Below are positions 26,510-35,401 of a DNA stretch of 56,832 nucleotides, piece by piece. Made by a program: the position numbers and the translations under genes. The notes beneath the pieces are model-generated. The model did not search any database, had not been told where the DNA came from, and saw only the letters and a program-made list of their open reading frames with translations. Source of the DNA: an uncultured Prevotella sp. (GTDB lineage: Bacteria; Bacteroidota; Bacteroidia; Bacteroidales; Bacteroidaceae); contig CAKPST010000004.1 of NCBI GenBank assembly GCA_934183355.1, positions 1 through 56,832 of the forward strand, in the 5' to 3' direction. Numbering within the stretch: the first letter of the stretch is position 1; the number at the start of each line of letters is the position of its first letter.

Positions 26510-27464
26510 TCATATTATTATATCAGATGAACTGTTGTCGGCTTTCTTAGACGGCAACACATCAGCGGAAGATACTCTCAGAGTATTGAAAGCTGCGGAG
26601 CAGGATGAGGATTTGCGTGAAATAATTCGCATCTCAAAAGAGGTGGATGAAGACATGGCTATGATGAAGCCAGAGTCAAAGTCCATCCCTATGACTGCTA
26701 TGGCTGCACATAAGAAAGAGAACTATCTCTGCGATATAGAGTGTGAAGAATTCATTTTGCACCAATTCGGCATTGAGACCACGCATAAGACACTCCTTGA
26801 TGAGGCTTATCGCAACTTCTGGTTGAAAGACCAGGGAATGCCGCTGTATAATATAGGTAGACTGTTGGAGAAGAACAGTCTTTCTGTCAGTCGTCGTTAC
26901 GACTCAACAATAGAAGATATTGTGCGCCTCTTGAACAACGGCAACCAACTGATTGCTGTCATCGATAATAGTATGCTTTTACATGATGTAGTGGAAAATA
27001 CCAAACAACCCAACCATGCCGTCGCCATTAGTTCTGTCTCTTTATCAACCGACGAGATAACCCTCTTCAACCCTTATACCGAGGAGGAACTTTCTACTTA
27101 TAGTCTGTCATTGTTCTTGAATGCATGGGCACAATCCAACAACTATCTTGTTGTGGTCAATACCACCGACCGCTTCGTTTACGAGCCATACCCCATCTGT
27201 CTTGATGACGTACAGCTTGAAGACAATCTCACCGAGCTACAAGAGGCTATAGCCGAGAACGCTCACGAGATATGGGCAAAGGCACGCACCGACCAAGGCT
27301 GGACGTATGGTCCGGAGCGTAACGACCAGAAGAAAGAAACTCCCGACATGGTGCCATACTGCAACCTTCCGGAAAGCGAGAAGCTGTATGACCGAGAGAT
27401 GGCGATGCAGACACTGAAGTTGGTGAAGAAGTTGGGATTTGAGATAAAGAAAAGTATTTTGTAG
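26499..27464 (+). CDS. Anti-sigma-like / C39-like cysteine peptidase / RyR domain protein
   Basis: A 321-residue protein from ATG 26499, inside the end of the sigma gene. Residues 8-55 (ISDELLSAFLDGNTSAEDTL) resemble Bacteroidota anti-sigma N-termini, without a zinc motif. Residues 75-230 look like a papain/C39-like peptidase: Cys82 in CDIECEEFILHQFG, a WLKDQGMPLYNIGRLLE motif, His173 in PNHAVAIS and Asn191 in LFNPYT as a possible catalytic triad. Residues 249-320 form a RyR domain (AHEIWAKARTDQGWTYGPER, then PYCNLPESEKLYDREM). No membrane segment is visible. I infer that ligand sensing by RyR and the peptidase could control release of the sigma factor. Confidence 0.8.
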   Translation: MNDNHIIISDELLSAFLDGNTSAEDTLRVLKAAEQDEDLREIIRISKEVDEDMAMMKPESKSIPMTAMAAHKKENYLCDIECEEFILHQFGIETTHKTLLDEAYRNFWLKDQGMPLYNIGRLLEKNSLSVSRRYDSTIEDIVRLLNNGNQLIAVIDNSMLLHDVVENTKQPNHAVAISSVSLSTDEITLFNPYTEEELSTYSLSLFLNAWAQSNNYLVVVNTTDRFVYEPYPICLDDVQLEDNLTELQEAIAENAHEIWAKARTDQGWTYGPERNDQKKETPDMVPYCNLPESEKLYDREMAMQTLKLVKKLGFEIKKSIL

Positions 27465-27491
27465 TCTAAAAACAAGTGACAGAGTACGTTT

Positions 27492-28646
27492 ATGGAAATA
27501 CATAAGAAATGGTTGACTAGCGACAAATGCCATTGGCAGTATCTTGGGGCATCTATCCACAAGGGTAACAAGTGGGTGTTTATAACTTTATCTCTAAATT
27601 TCGTTGTTATAATAGCAATATTAGGAATAAGGTATCATGTTTGGGATGTAGATTGGTTGAATGTCTTTGCTGAGAGAATAACAAAAGTTGATACTTTTGG
27701 AGCTATTCCCTTAAAGCATATAACATTTATTTTTTCATCACTCGTCTGTGTGTTCATTGGACTGATAGTTCATTATTTGACACCTATATTTTGCCTTAGG
27801 AAACAAGAGTCAAGAATCACTTGGAGTCAAATACTTTTTCTTGTATCTATTGGCTTATGTATAGTCTTTTTCGTCAAGATGATAGATCCCAAGAAAGATT
27901 CAGTAGACTCTGTATTACTCGGAGGTGCAGGACTTGTCTTGGCATGGGTATTTCAGGATACAATCAAAAGCGTGGCAGCCTTCTTCTATTTAAGATTGAA
28001 TGGTCTGTTAAAGATAGGCGACTGGATATTAGTCCCCCGTCATCAAATCGATGGCATGGTCAAGCGTATTTCCTTGACAACCGTTACTGTGGAGAATTGG
28101 GATACTACGACATCGTCCTTTCCCACCTATATACTTCATGCAGAACATTTCAAGAATTGTCAAGATATGATGGAGGGCAAGACACATGGTCGTCAGATGA
28201 TGAAAACATTTGTGATTGATACCGGTTGGTTTCATCCTTTGACAGAGAGTGAGACCATACAAATCAAGAAACATGCCAGTGCAGCACTTCAACCTTTCGT
28301 GTTACATGATATATATGTAGGTAAGTCAAATATGACAGCTTTTAGGGAATACGTCTATCAGATGCTACTCTGCAATACAAAGGTATCTCATTATCCTCGA
28401 CTCGTAGTAAGGTGGCAAGAACAGGTTCATGAGGGTATGCCTCTTCAGTTGTATGCCTTCATCACAGAGTCGAGGCTCGCAGCATTCGAGTGGGAACAAT
28501 CTAAGATAATAGAGCAAGTCGTAGAGTCGTTACCATGGTTTGGACTGCAGCTCTTCCAAAGACCTTCAGGTTTTGATACAAGCAACAGCAACATCTATCT
28601 CAGTAGAAAACCTGCTAAATACGAGAAAGAATATGAAGACCAATAA
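27492..28646 (+). CDS. MscS-family mechanosensitive channel
   Basis: A 384-residue inner-membrane protein with four hydrophobic segments at about 28-47, 76-97, 108-128 and 136-160. The last carries the MscS pore-helix pattern LGGAGLVLAWVFQDTIKSVAAFFYL. A beta domain (KIGDWILV, then MVKRISLTTVTVENWDTT) and a cytoplasmic alpha/beta domain follow (to about 365), as in YbdG/MscM-type channels. Its end overlaps the start of the next gene. In this setting it could be an effector or a membrane-stress sensor; a housekeeping osmotic valve is the alternative. Confidence 0.88.
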   Translation: MEIHKKWLTSDKCHWQYLGASIHKGNKWVFITLSLNFVVIIAILGIRYHVWDVDWLNVFAERITKVDTFGAIPLKHITFIFSSLVCVFIGLIVHYLTPIFCLRKQESRITWSQILFLVSIGLCIVFFVKMIDPKKDSVDSVLLGGAGLVLAWVFQDTIKSVAAFFYLRLNGLLKIGDWILVPRHQIDGMVKRISLTTVTVENWDTTTSSFPTYILHAEHFKNCQDMMEGKTHGRQMMKTFVIDTGWFHPLTESETIQIKKHASAALQPFVLHDIYVGKSNMTAFREYVYQMLLCNTKVSHYPRLVVRWQEQVHEGMPLQLYAFITESRLAAFEWEQSKIIEQVVESLPWFGLQLFQRPSGFDTSNSNIYLSRKPAKYEKEYEDQ

Positions 28647-29694
28647 CAATATATCAGTTCGTCAAGACCTTCTCACTCTGCTTATAGAAAGGGATAGCAC
28701 TACTCGCAGTATGTCTTCAAAAGAAAGGGAGAACCTTGTCCGTGAGTGGTATTTTGCGCGTTCCTTCGTGGAGCAGAGATTAAACAACATTCTCTATAGA
28801 AAAGACAATGGAGGAGCTCCCAAGTTTGTAATCGATGGCGTTTCATCCCAGATGTGTGCCATTATCCGAGAGATTATCCTCAGAGCACATTATACCGACT
28901 TTGTTGAACCTAAAAATGATAAGCCTAAGTTAAATCAGACAGTCATAGTTGTGCTATGTGACAAAGGTCAGAAAGAGGCAACCCAAAAGACTCTGAGAAA
29001 TACCCCTTTTCTTGGTAACTATATTGATTATTCCTGGGGGACTTTTGATATGGAGGCATTAGACTATCTGGATGTTGATGTCATCGTAAAGGAAAAACCT
29101 TATGGTGAAAAGCCAAATGTGTCGGAAGAAATGTTTGAAGGAATAGTTTATAGCAGCGACATAGACATCTGTAGAGCACAAATGGCAAACAACATCTATT
29201 GTATAGGCAACGACATTTACAATTTGCCAGACATCCGACCAGAGGACATTGATATGTATGAAATACCTCTTAGAGAGTTTGAGTCCAAATCATTCATCAA
29301 GGATATAGACAAGGAGTGGGATAAATTACCTGTCAAGAACAAACTCTCAAATGTCTTTTGTACAGACATATTCCCCCAACGTCTTGCTATACTGGAGAGC
29401 AGCAAGAATAGCGAGGACACTATCAAACAAACGATAGAGAAGTATATCCGAAATTTGTCACAAAGCGAACACTCCAGATGGGTGGCAGAGAAACTAATCT
29501 TAGGTTTCATACCATGGACTGCGACCCATCACTATGAATATTCTCTCCTCTTTGATGATGACAAGCAGAAATACTACAAGATGTTAAAGTCAAAGGAGAT
29601 ACATTTGGATATTTGTTCCTATAGAGATCTATGTAGGTTAGACCCTCAGAATCGTAAATATGATACATTTCTAATCTTGTCCTGTCTAAAGTAA
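28633..29694 (+). CDS. Protein with divergent C-terminal RyR-like domain
   Basis: A 353-residue protein from ATG 28633, overlapping the channel gene by 14 nt. The N-terminal 90 residues are helical. Residues 95-200 form an alpha/beta region with alternating strands (QTVIVVLCDKGQKEATQ, then LDVDVIVKE) that I cannot assign. Residues 275-350 (LSQSEHSRWVAEKLILGFIPW, then HLDICSYRDLCRLDPQNRKYD) keep the EHxRW...E..LGF and LxxYRDLxxLDPxxxxYD pattern of RyR domains. RyR domains are proposed small-molecule or nucleotide sensors in prokaryotic conflict systems. No membrane segment is visible. Confidence 0.65.
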   Translation: MKTNNNISVRQDLLTLLIERDSTTRSMSSKERENLVREWYFARSFVEQRLNNILYRKDNGGAPKFVIDGVSSQMCAIIREIILRAHYTDFVEPKNDKPKLNQTVIVVLCDKGQKEATQKTLRNTPFLGNYIDYSWGTFDMEALDYLDVDVIVKEKPYGEKPNVSEEMFEGIVYSSDIDICRAQMANNIYCIGNDIYNLPDIRPEDIDMYEIPLREFESKSFIKDIDKEWDKLPVKNKLSNVFCTDIFPQRLAILESSKNSEDTIKQTIEKYIRNLSQSEHSRWVAEKLILGFIPWTATHHYEYSLLFDDDKQKYYKMLKSKEIHLDICSYRDLCRLDPQNRKYDTFLILSCLK

Positions 29695-29772
29695 TATCTC
29701 ATGGTAAAGAAATTCATTTCATATACTATGGAACAATTTCTTAAACAGCAAAAAATAACACCAGCTCATAAT

Positions 29773-32700
29773 ATGAACATAAAAAGAATCTTATGGTTGC
29801 TTGTTGCAACATTGTATATCACCAACGCTTTGGCAATAGACCAATTAGGCGTTGCCTATCGATATAATGGCAAGAAGCAGCGCTCTGCGATCGGGGGCGT
29901 GTATGTTAAGGTTGCCACATCGCCCAATGGCGTGGTAAGCAATGAGCCAAACGGGCAGTTTGTGCTAAAACTGAAGGGCATCGACATGGGCGACCCCATG
30001 GGATTGGCCACGGTCACAAAAAAAGGCATGATGGTGTTCAACAAGGAAGAGGTTGACAGATGGAGCGTTCAGAAGAAACCGCTTGTGCTGATTGTGTGTG
30101 ACGCCAATGAGTTTCAAAAGCAGAAAGACCGCCTAATTACCATCGGACGAAACCAGGCGGAGAAGAGATACAAGCAGAAATTGGCCAAGCTCGAAGCCCA
30201 GAATGCCAAGAAGCAGTTGTCGCTCGATCTATACAACGCTAAGCTGGACTCCATTGAGAAAGAAAAGAGCAATGCCCTGGACCACATGGACGAGTATGCC
30301 GATTTGTTTGCGCGCATCGACGAGAGCGAGATCGACACCATTGCGCAAAAGGCTGTGGACCTGTTCAAGCAGGGCTACATCGACGAGGCAATCGACCTGT
30401 TCAAGAAAAACGACCCAATAGCGAAGATCAAGAAGTCGATACGCACCATAGAACAAGCCAAAGAGATGCGCCAGCTGGCCGATTCTGCCGAGTCGCTCGC
30501 ACATCAGGACATCGACGAAAACACGAAAAACGCGAAGGCATACATTGCGGCCCTTAAATTAAAAAACGATTGGGAGGAAACTGGCCGATTGCTGAAAGAA
30601 TTGGCCGACGCGTTGGGCACCTCTGATGCAATGTGGGATTATGCCGTTTTCGCACATAACCAAAATCAATATACAGAGGCAGAAACTTACTATAGATTTT
30701 GCAAAGACAAGATAGCTGCTCTCGAAAAAACCAATCCGGAAGTCTATGAGCCCCAATTAGCAAACATTTGCAATAATCTAGGAATTATATACAACGACAC
30801 TCAGCGATTCACCGAAAGCGAGAAAATGTACAAGGCGGCGTTGGAAATCCGCAAACGGTTGGCCGACGCCAATCCGCAGGCATACGAGCCTGACTTAGCA
30901 CTAAATTACAACAATTTAGCCGTTTTGTATAGTGACACCCAACGCTTCACAGAGAGTGAACAGATGCACAAGGCGGCGTTGGACATCTCTAAGCGATTGG
31001 CCGACGCCAATCCGCAGGCATACGAATCTAACTTAGCTACAAGTTACGACAATTTGGCCCTTTTGTATAAGGACACCCAACGCTATGCAGAAAGCGAGAA
31101 GATGCACAAGGCGGCATTTGAAATTCGCAAACGCTTGGCCGATGCCAATCCGCAAGCATACGAGACTGGCTTGGCCGATAGTTACAACAATTTAGCCGCT
31201 TTGTATATGGACACCCAACGCTATGCAGAAAGCGAGAAGATGCACAAGGCGGCATTTGAAATTCGCAAGCGGTTGGCAGATGCCAATCCTCAAGCCTATG
31301 AGCCTGAGTTAGCTGCAAGTTACAATAATTTAGCCAATTTGTATAGTATCACCCAACGCTTTACAGAGAGCGAGAAGATGTATAAGTCCTCGTTGGAAAT
31401 CTATAAGCGGTTGGCAGATGCCAATCTGCAGGCATACGAACCTTATTTAGCTAGAAGTTACAACAATTTGGCCCTTTTGTATAAGGACACCCAACGATTT
31501 ACAGAAAGTGAGAAGATGTACGGAATCGCGTTGGAAATCCGCAAACGGTTGGCCGATGCCAATCCGCCGGCATACGAGCCTGACTTAGCACAAAGTTACA
31601 ACAATTTGGCCAATTTGTATCATGTCACCCAACGATTTACAGAAAGTGAGAAGATGTACGGAATCGCGTTGGAAATCCGCAAACGGTTGGCCAAAGCTAA
31701 TCCGCAAGCCTATGAACCTGACTTGGCCGACAGTTATAACAACTTAGCCGTTTTATATAGCGACACCCAGCGCTTCACCGAGAGCGAGAAGATGTGCAAG
31801 GCTGCGTTGGACATCTCTAAGCGATTGGCCGACGCCAATCCGCAGACATACGAATCTAACTTAGCTACAAGTTACGACAATTTGGCCCTTTTGTATAAGG
31901 ACACCCAACGCTATGCAGAAAGCGAGAAGATGCACAAGGCGGCATTTGAAATTCGCAAACGCTTGGCCGATGCCAATCCGCAAGCCTATGAACCTGTCTT
32001 AGCTGAAAGTTACAACAATTTGGCCATTTTGTATAAAGTCACTCAACGTTTTACCGAGAGCGAGAAGATGTATAAGTCCTCGTTGGAAATCGGCAAGTGG
32101 TTGGCAGATGCGAATCCGCAGGCATACGAGCCTAACTTAGCCTACAGTTACAACGATTTAGCCAATTTGTATAGTAAAACACAGCGCTATGCCGAGAGCG
32201 AGCAGATGTACAAGGCTGCTTTGGACATCTATAAGCGGTTGGCAGATGCCAATCCCCAGACCTACAAATCTGACTTAGCTACAAGTTACAACAATTTAGC
32301 CAATTTGTATAGTGACATCCAACGCTTTGCCGAGAGCGAGCAGATGTACAAGGCTGCAATAGCCATCTATGAGCGATTGTATGAAGGCGCACCGCAACAA
32401 TACCAATCTCGCTTAGCAGAGGGATATTATTGGTACGGCATGTCTATGATAAACAACAACAAACATCAGGAGGCCATAGCTCCATTTGAGCGTTCATTAA
32501 AACTCTGCAAAGACATGTTGAACGACGAAACAGGCAAGTTTTTATATGCCGCAAACCTTGCATGTCTCGTTGGTTTGCACAGTAATGACAAAGACTACGC
32601 AACTGCATATACCTATAACAAGGAATTGCTGCCCTTGCTAAAAGCCAACTATGGCGAAGATGCGGACAGATGGAAAACTGATTATAACGGGAAGTTAATA

Positions 32701-32985
32701 TCCCAATCATTTTGTGCCAATCTTTTGGGCAAATTCGAAGAGGGAGAACACTACTCGTTAGAAGCCCTAAAAGTAGATTCGACTCAGCACCTCGCCTATA
32801 CCAACCTTGCGGCCGCCTATCTTCTTCAAGGCAAATACCAAGCCGCCGAAAAGTTGTACCGCCAATATAAGAATGAGTTCAAGGAAGGCTTATTAACCGA
32901 CCTCGACGAACTCGCCAAAGCTGGCGTGATACCTGCCGAAAGGATGGCTGACGTTGAGAAAATAAAGAAGATACTGAAGGAGTAA
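29773..32985 (+). CDS. Exported TPR-array protein, copy 1 (12 repeats)
   Basis: A 1070-residue protein. Residues 1-20 are a signal peptide (KRILWLLVATLYITNALA). Residues 21-110 form a beta-rich domain (YRYNGKKQRSAIGGVYVKV, then NGQFVLKL) like carboxypeptidase-regulatory folds. Residues 115-230 are a charged coiled coil. Twelve 46-residue TPR units (about 325-876) follow the consensus YEPDLAxSYNNLANLYSDTQ, then RFTESEKMYKAALEIRKRL. A divergent TPR tail ends the protein. I start at ATG 29773 because it sets the signal peptide correctly and aligns with the paralogues; ATG 29701 would add 24 residues. Likely a periplasmic scaffold or sensor. Confidence 0.82.
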   Translation: MNIKRILWLLVATLYITNALAIDQLGVAYRYNGKKQRSAIGGVYVKVATSPNGVVSNEPNGQFVLKLKGIDMGDPMGLATVTKKGMMVFNKEEVDRWSVQKKPLVLIVCDANEFQKQKDRLITIGRNQAEKRYKQKLAKLEAQNAKKQLSLDLYNAKLDSIEKEKSNALDHMDEYADLFARIDESEIDTIAQKAVDLFKQGYIDEAIDLFKKNDPIAKIKKSIRTIEQAKEMRQLADSAESLAHQDIDENTKNAKAYIAALKLKNDWEETGRLLKELADALGTSDAMWDYAVFAHNQNQYTEAETYYRFCKDKIAALEKTNPEVYEPQLANICNNLGIIYNDTQRFTESEKMYKAALEIRKRLADANPQAYEPDLALNYNNLAVLYSDTQRFTESEQMHKAALDISKRLADANPQAYESNLATSYDNLALLYKDTQRYAESEKMHKAAFEIRKRLADANPQAYETGLADSYNNLAALYMDTQRYAESEKMHKAAFEIRKRLADANPQAYEPELAASYNNLANLYSITQRFTESEKMYKSSLEIYKRLADANLQAYEPYLARSYNNLALLYKDTQRFTESEKMYGIALEIRKRLADANPPAYEPDLAQSYNNLANLYHVTQRFTESEKMYGIALEIRKRLAKANPQAYEPDLADSYNNLAVLYSDTQRFTESEKMCKAALDISKRLADANPQTYESNLATSYDNLALLYKDTQRYAESEKMHKAAFEIRKRLADANPQAYEPVLAESYNNLAILYKVTQRFTESEKMYKSSLEIGKWLADANPQAYEPNLAYSYNDLANLYSKTQRYAESEQMYKAALDIYKRLADANPQTYKSDLATSYNNLANLYSDIQRFAESEQMYKAAIAIYERLYEGAPQQYQSRLAEGYYWYGMSMINNNKHQEAIAPFERSLKLCKDMLNDETGKFLYAANLACLVGLHSNDKDYATAYTYNKELLPLLKANYGEDADRWKTDYNGKLISQSFCANLLGKFEEGEHYSLEALKVDSTQHLAYTNLAAAYLLQGKYQAAEKLYRQYKNEFKEGLLTDLDELAKAGVIPAERMADVEKIKKILKE
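30745..32400 (+). repeat. 12 x 138-bp coding repeat (TPR array 1)
   Basis: Units start every 138 bp from 30745. The unit at 31021 and the unit at 31849 (828 bp = 6 units apart) are identical over the full 46 codons, and the match runs back into the preceding unit, showing recent block duplication or gene conversion. Confidence 0.9.
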
Positions 32986-33080
32986 TCCCACAAGAGCCAC
33001 GGAGCAAGAGCAAAAGTAGTGTGCGCTCACTTCCTTTCTATTCTTAAAATGATTAATGATCACCTATAAATAATTTGAGC

Positions 33081-35312
33081 ATGAAAAGAATCTTATGGTT
33101 GCTTGTTGCAACCCTGTGTGTCACCAACGCTTTGGCCATAGACCAATTAGGCATTGCCTATCGATATAATGGCAAGAAGCAGCGCACACCCATTGGTGGC
33201 GTGTATGTTAAGGTAGCCACATCTCGCAATGGCGTGGTAAGTGATAAGAAAAACGGGCAGTTTGTGCTAAAACTGGATGGTCTTGGCATGGGCGACCCGT
33301 TAGGCATGGCCACTGTCTCCAAAAGAGGCATGGTGGTGCTCAACAAGGACGAGGTTGCCAAGTGGAGCGTTCAGAAGAAGCCACTTGTCCTGATTCTTTG
33401 TGACGCAAATGAGTTTCAAAAGCAGAAAGACCGATTAGTGGCCATCGGACGAAGCCAAGCGAAGAAGAAACATAAGCAGGAGTTGGCTAAGCTCGAAGCC
33501 CTGAATGCCAAGAAGCAGTTGACGCTTGAGCAATATTACGCCAAGCGGGAATCTATTGATAAAAAGATGGAACATGCCCTGGCGCACATGGACGAGTATG
33601 CCGATTTGTTTGCGCGCATTGACGAGAGCGAGATCGACGCCGTTTCGCAAAAGGCTTTGGATCTGTTCAAGCAGGGCCATATCGACGAAGCAATCGACCT
33701 GTTCAAGAAAAACGAGCAGAAAGCGAAGATGCCAAGCATAAGAGAAAAAGCCGAAGAGATGCGCCAGCTGGCCGATTCTGCCGAGTCGCTCGCACAACGG
33801 GACATCGATGAAAACATGAAACAAGCAAAGGCGTATGTTGAGGTGCTAAAGTATAAGGGCGAGTGGGAAGAAGCAGAACGAGTGCTGAAAGAATTGGCCG
33901 ACGCCTTGGGCTCTTTTGAGGCAATGATGGAGTATGCCGATTTCGCGAGTCGGCAAAACCAATATGCAGAGGCGGAGACTTACTATAAACTGTGCAAAGA
34001 CAAGATAGCCCCTCTTGTAAAAACCAATCCTGAGCTCTATGAACCCCAATTAGCCAAAGTTTACATTAATCTGGGACTGGTGTACTATTGTACAAAGCGG
34101 TTCAACGAGAGCGAGAAGATGCACAAGGCTGCATTGCAAATCCGCAAACGGTTGGCCGATGCCAATTCGCAGGCCCATGAGCCAGACCTGGCCGTCAGCT
34201 ATAAACATTTGGGCCTTTTGTATCTTGAAACCCAACGCTATGATGAGAGCGAGCAGATGCACAAGGCGGCGTTGCAAATCCGCAAACGCTTGGCAGAATC
34301 CAATCCGCAGACTTATGAGTCTGACTTGGCCGACAGTTACAACAATCTGGCCTGTTTGTATAGAGCCACCCTGCGCTATGCAGAGAGCGAGCTGTTGAAC
34401 AAGTCTGCAATAGCTATCTATAAGCGCTTGGCCGATGCCAATCCGCAGGCCTGTGAGCCAGATTTGGCAAAGAGTTACAACAATTTGGCCAATTTGTATA
34501 GCGACACCCAACGCTATGATGAGAGCGAGAAGATGTACAAAGATGCGCTGGACATCTTTAAGCGTTTGGCCGAATTCAATCCTCAGGCATACGAGCCTGA
34601 CTTAGCTGCAACTTACTACAATTTAGCCAATCTGTATAGTAAAACCCAACGCTATGCCGAGAGTGAGCAGATGCACAAGGCAGCAATAGCTATCTATGAG
34701 CGATTGTATGAAGGCGCGCCACAACAATACCAATCTCGCTTAGCAAAAGGGTATTTTGACTACGGCATGGCAATGCTAAACAACAATAAAAGTAACAAGG
34801 CCATAGAACCTGTTGAGCGTTCATTAAAACTCTGCAAAGATATGATGAACGACAAGCCTAACAAGGCTTTATATGCCGCAAACCTTTCGTGCCTGGTTGG
34901 TTTGCACAATACAAACAAAGACTACGCAACTGCATATACCTACAACAAGGAGCTGCTTCCCTTGCTAAAAGCCAACTATGGCGAAGAGGCGGCGAAATGG
35001 AAGGTTGTATATAGCGGTCAATTGCTGTCACAATCGTTCTATGCCAATGTTTTGGGCAAATTCGAAGAGGGAGAACTCTACTCGTTAGAAGCCCTAAAAG
35101 TAGACTCGACCCAGCACCTCGCCTATACCAACCTTGCGGCCGCCTATCTTCTTCAAGGCAAATACCAAGCCGCCGAAAAGTTGTACCGCCAATATAAGAA
35201 TGAACTCAAGGATGGATTCTTAAGCGATTTCGACGAACTCGCCAAGGCCGACGTGATACCTGCCAAGAGGAAGACTGACGTTGAGAAAATCAAGAAGATG
35301 TTGAACGAGTAA
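33081..35312 (+). CDS. Exported TPR-array protein, copy 2 (5 repeats)
   Basis: A 743-residue paralogue of the preceding protein with the same order: signal peptide (KRILWLLVATLCVTNALA), beta-rich N-domain (about 19-105), coiled coil (110-230), five 46-residue TPR units (about 320-549) and a near-identical C-terminal tail. The last roughly 110 bp before the stop almost match copy 1. The codon aligned with the start of copy 3 is TTG (33075); I prefer ATG 33081, two codons later. It is the shortest of the three, most simply explained by unit loss or gain in the array. Confidence 0.82.
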   Translation: MKRILWLLVATLCVTNALAIDQLGIAYRYNGKKQRTPIGGVYVKVATSRNGVVSDKKNGQFVLKLDGLGMGDPLGMATVSKRGMVVLNKDEVAKWSVQKKPLVLILCDANEFQKQKDRLVAIGRSQAKKKHKQELAKLEALNAKKQLTLEQYYAKRESIDKKMEHALAHMDEYADLFARIDESEIDAVSQKALDLFKQGHIDEAIDLFKKNEQKAKMPSIREKAEEMRQLADSAESLAQRDIDENMKQAKAYVEVLKYKGEWEEAERVLKELADALGSFEAMMEYADFASRQNQYAEAETYYKLCKDKIAPLVKTNPELYEPQLAKVYINLGLVYYCTKRFNESEKMHKAALQIRKRLADANSQAHEPDLAVSYKHLGLLYLETQRYDESEQMHKAALQIRKRLAESNPQTYESDLADSYNNLACLYRATLRYAESELLNKSAIAIYKRLADANPQACEPDLAKSYNNLANLYSDTQRYDESEKMYKDALDIFKRLAEFNPQAYEPDLAATYYNLANLYSKTQRYAESEQMHKAAIAIYERLYEGAPQQYQSRLAKGYFDYGMAMLNNNKSNKAIEPVERSLKLCKDMMNDKPNKALYAANLSCLVGLHNTNKDYATAYTYNKELLPLLKANYGEEAAKWKVVYSGQLLSQSFYANVLGKFEEGELYSLEALKVDSTQHLAYTNLAAAYLLQGKYQAAEKLYRQYKNELKDGFLSDFDELAKADVIPAKRKTDVEKIKKMLNE
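34038..34727 (+). repeat. 5 x 138-bp coding repeat (TPR array 2)
   Basis: Five units with 138-bp spacing, starting with the codon for Tyr of YEPQLAKVY and ending before YQSRLAKGY. Same consensus as arrays 1 and 3 but more varied between units. Confidence 0.88.
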
Positions 35313-35401
35313 CCCCACAAGATCCATTGAGCAAGAAGATAAGTAGTACGTGTTCCCTTCCTTTCTATTCTTAGAATTATCAATAAACGCCAGTGAATAA
35401 T

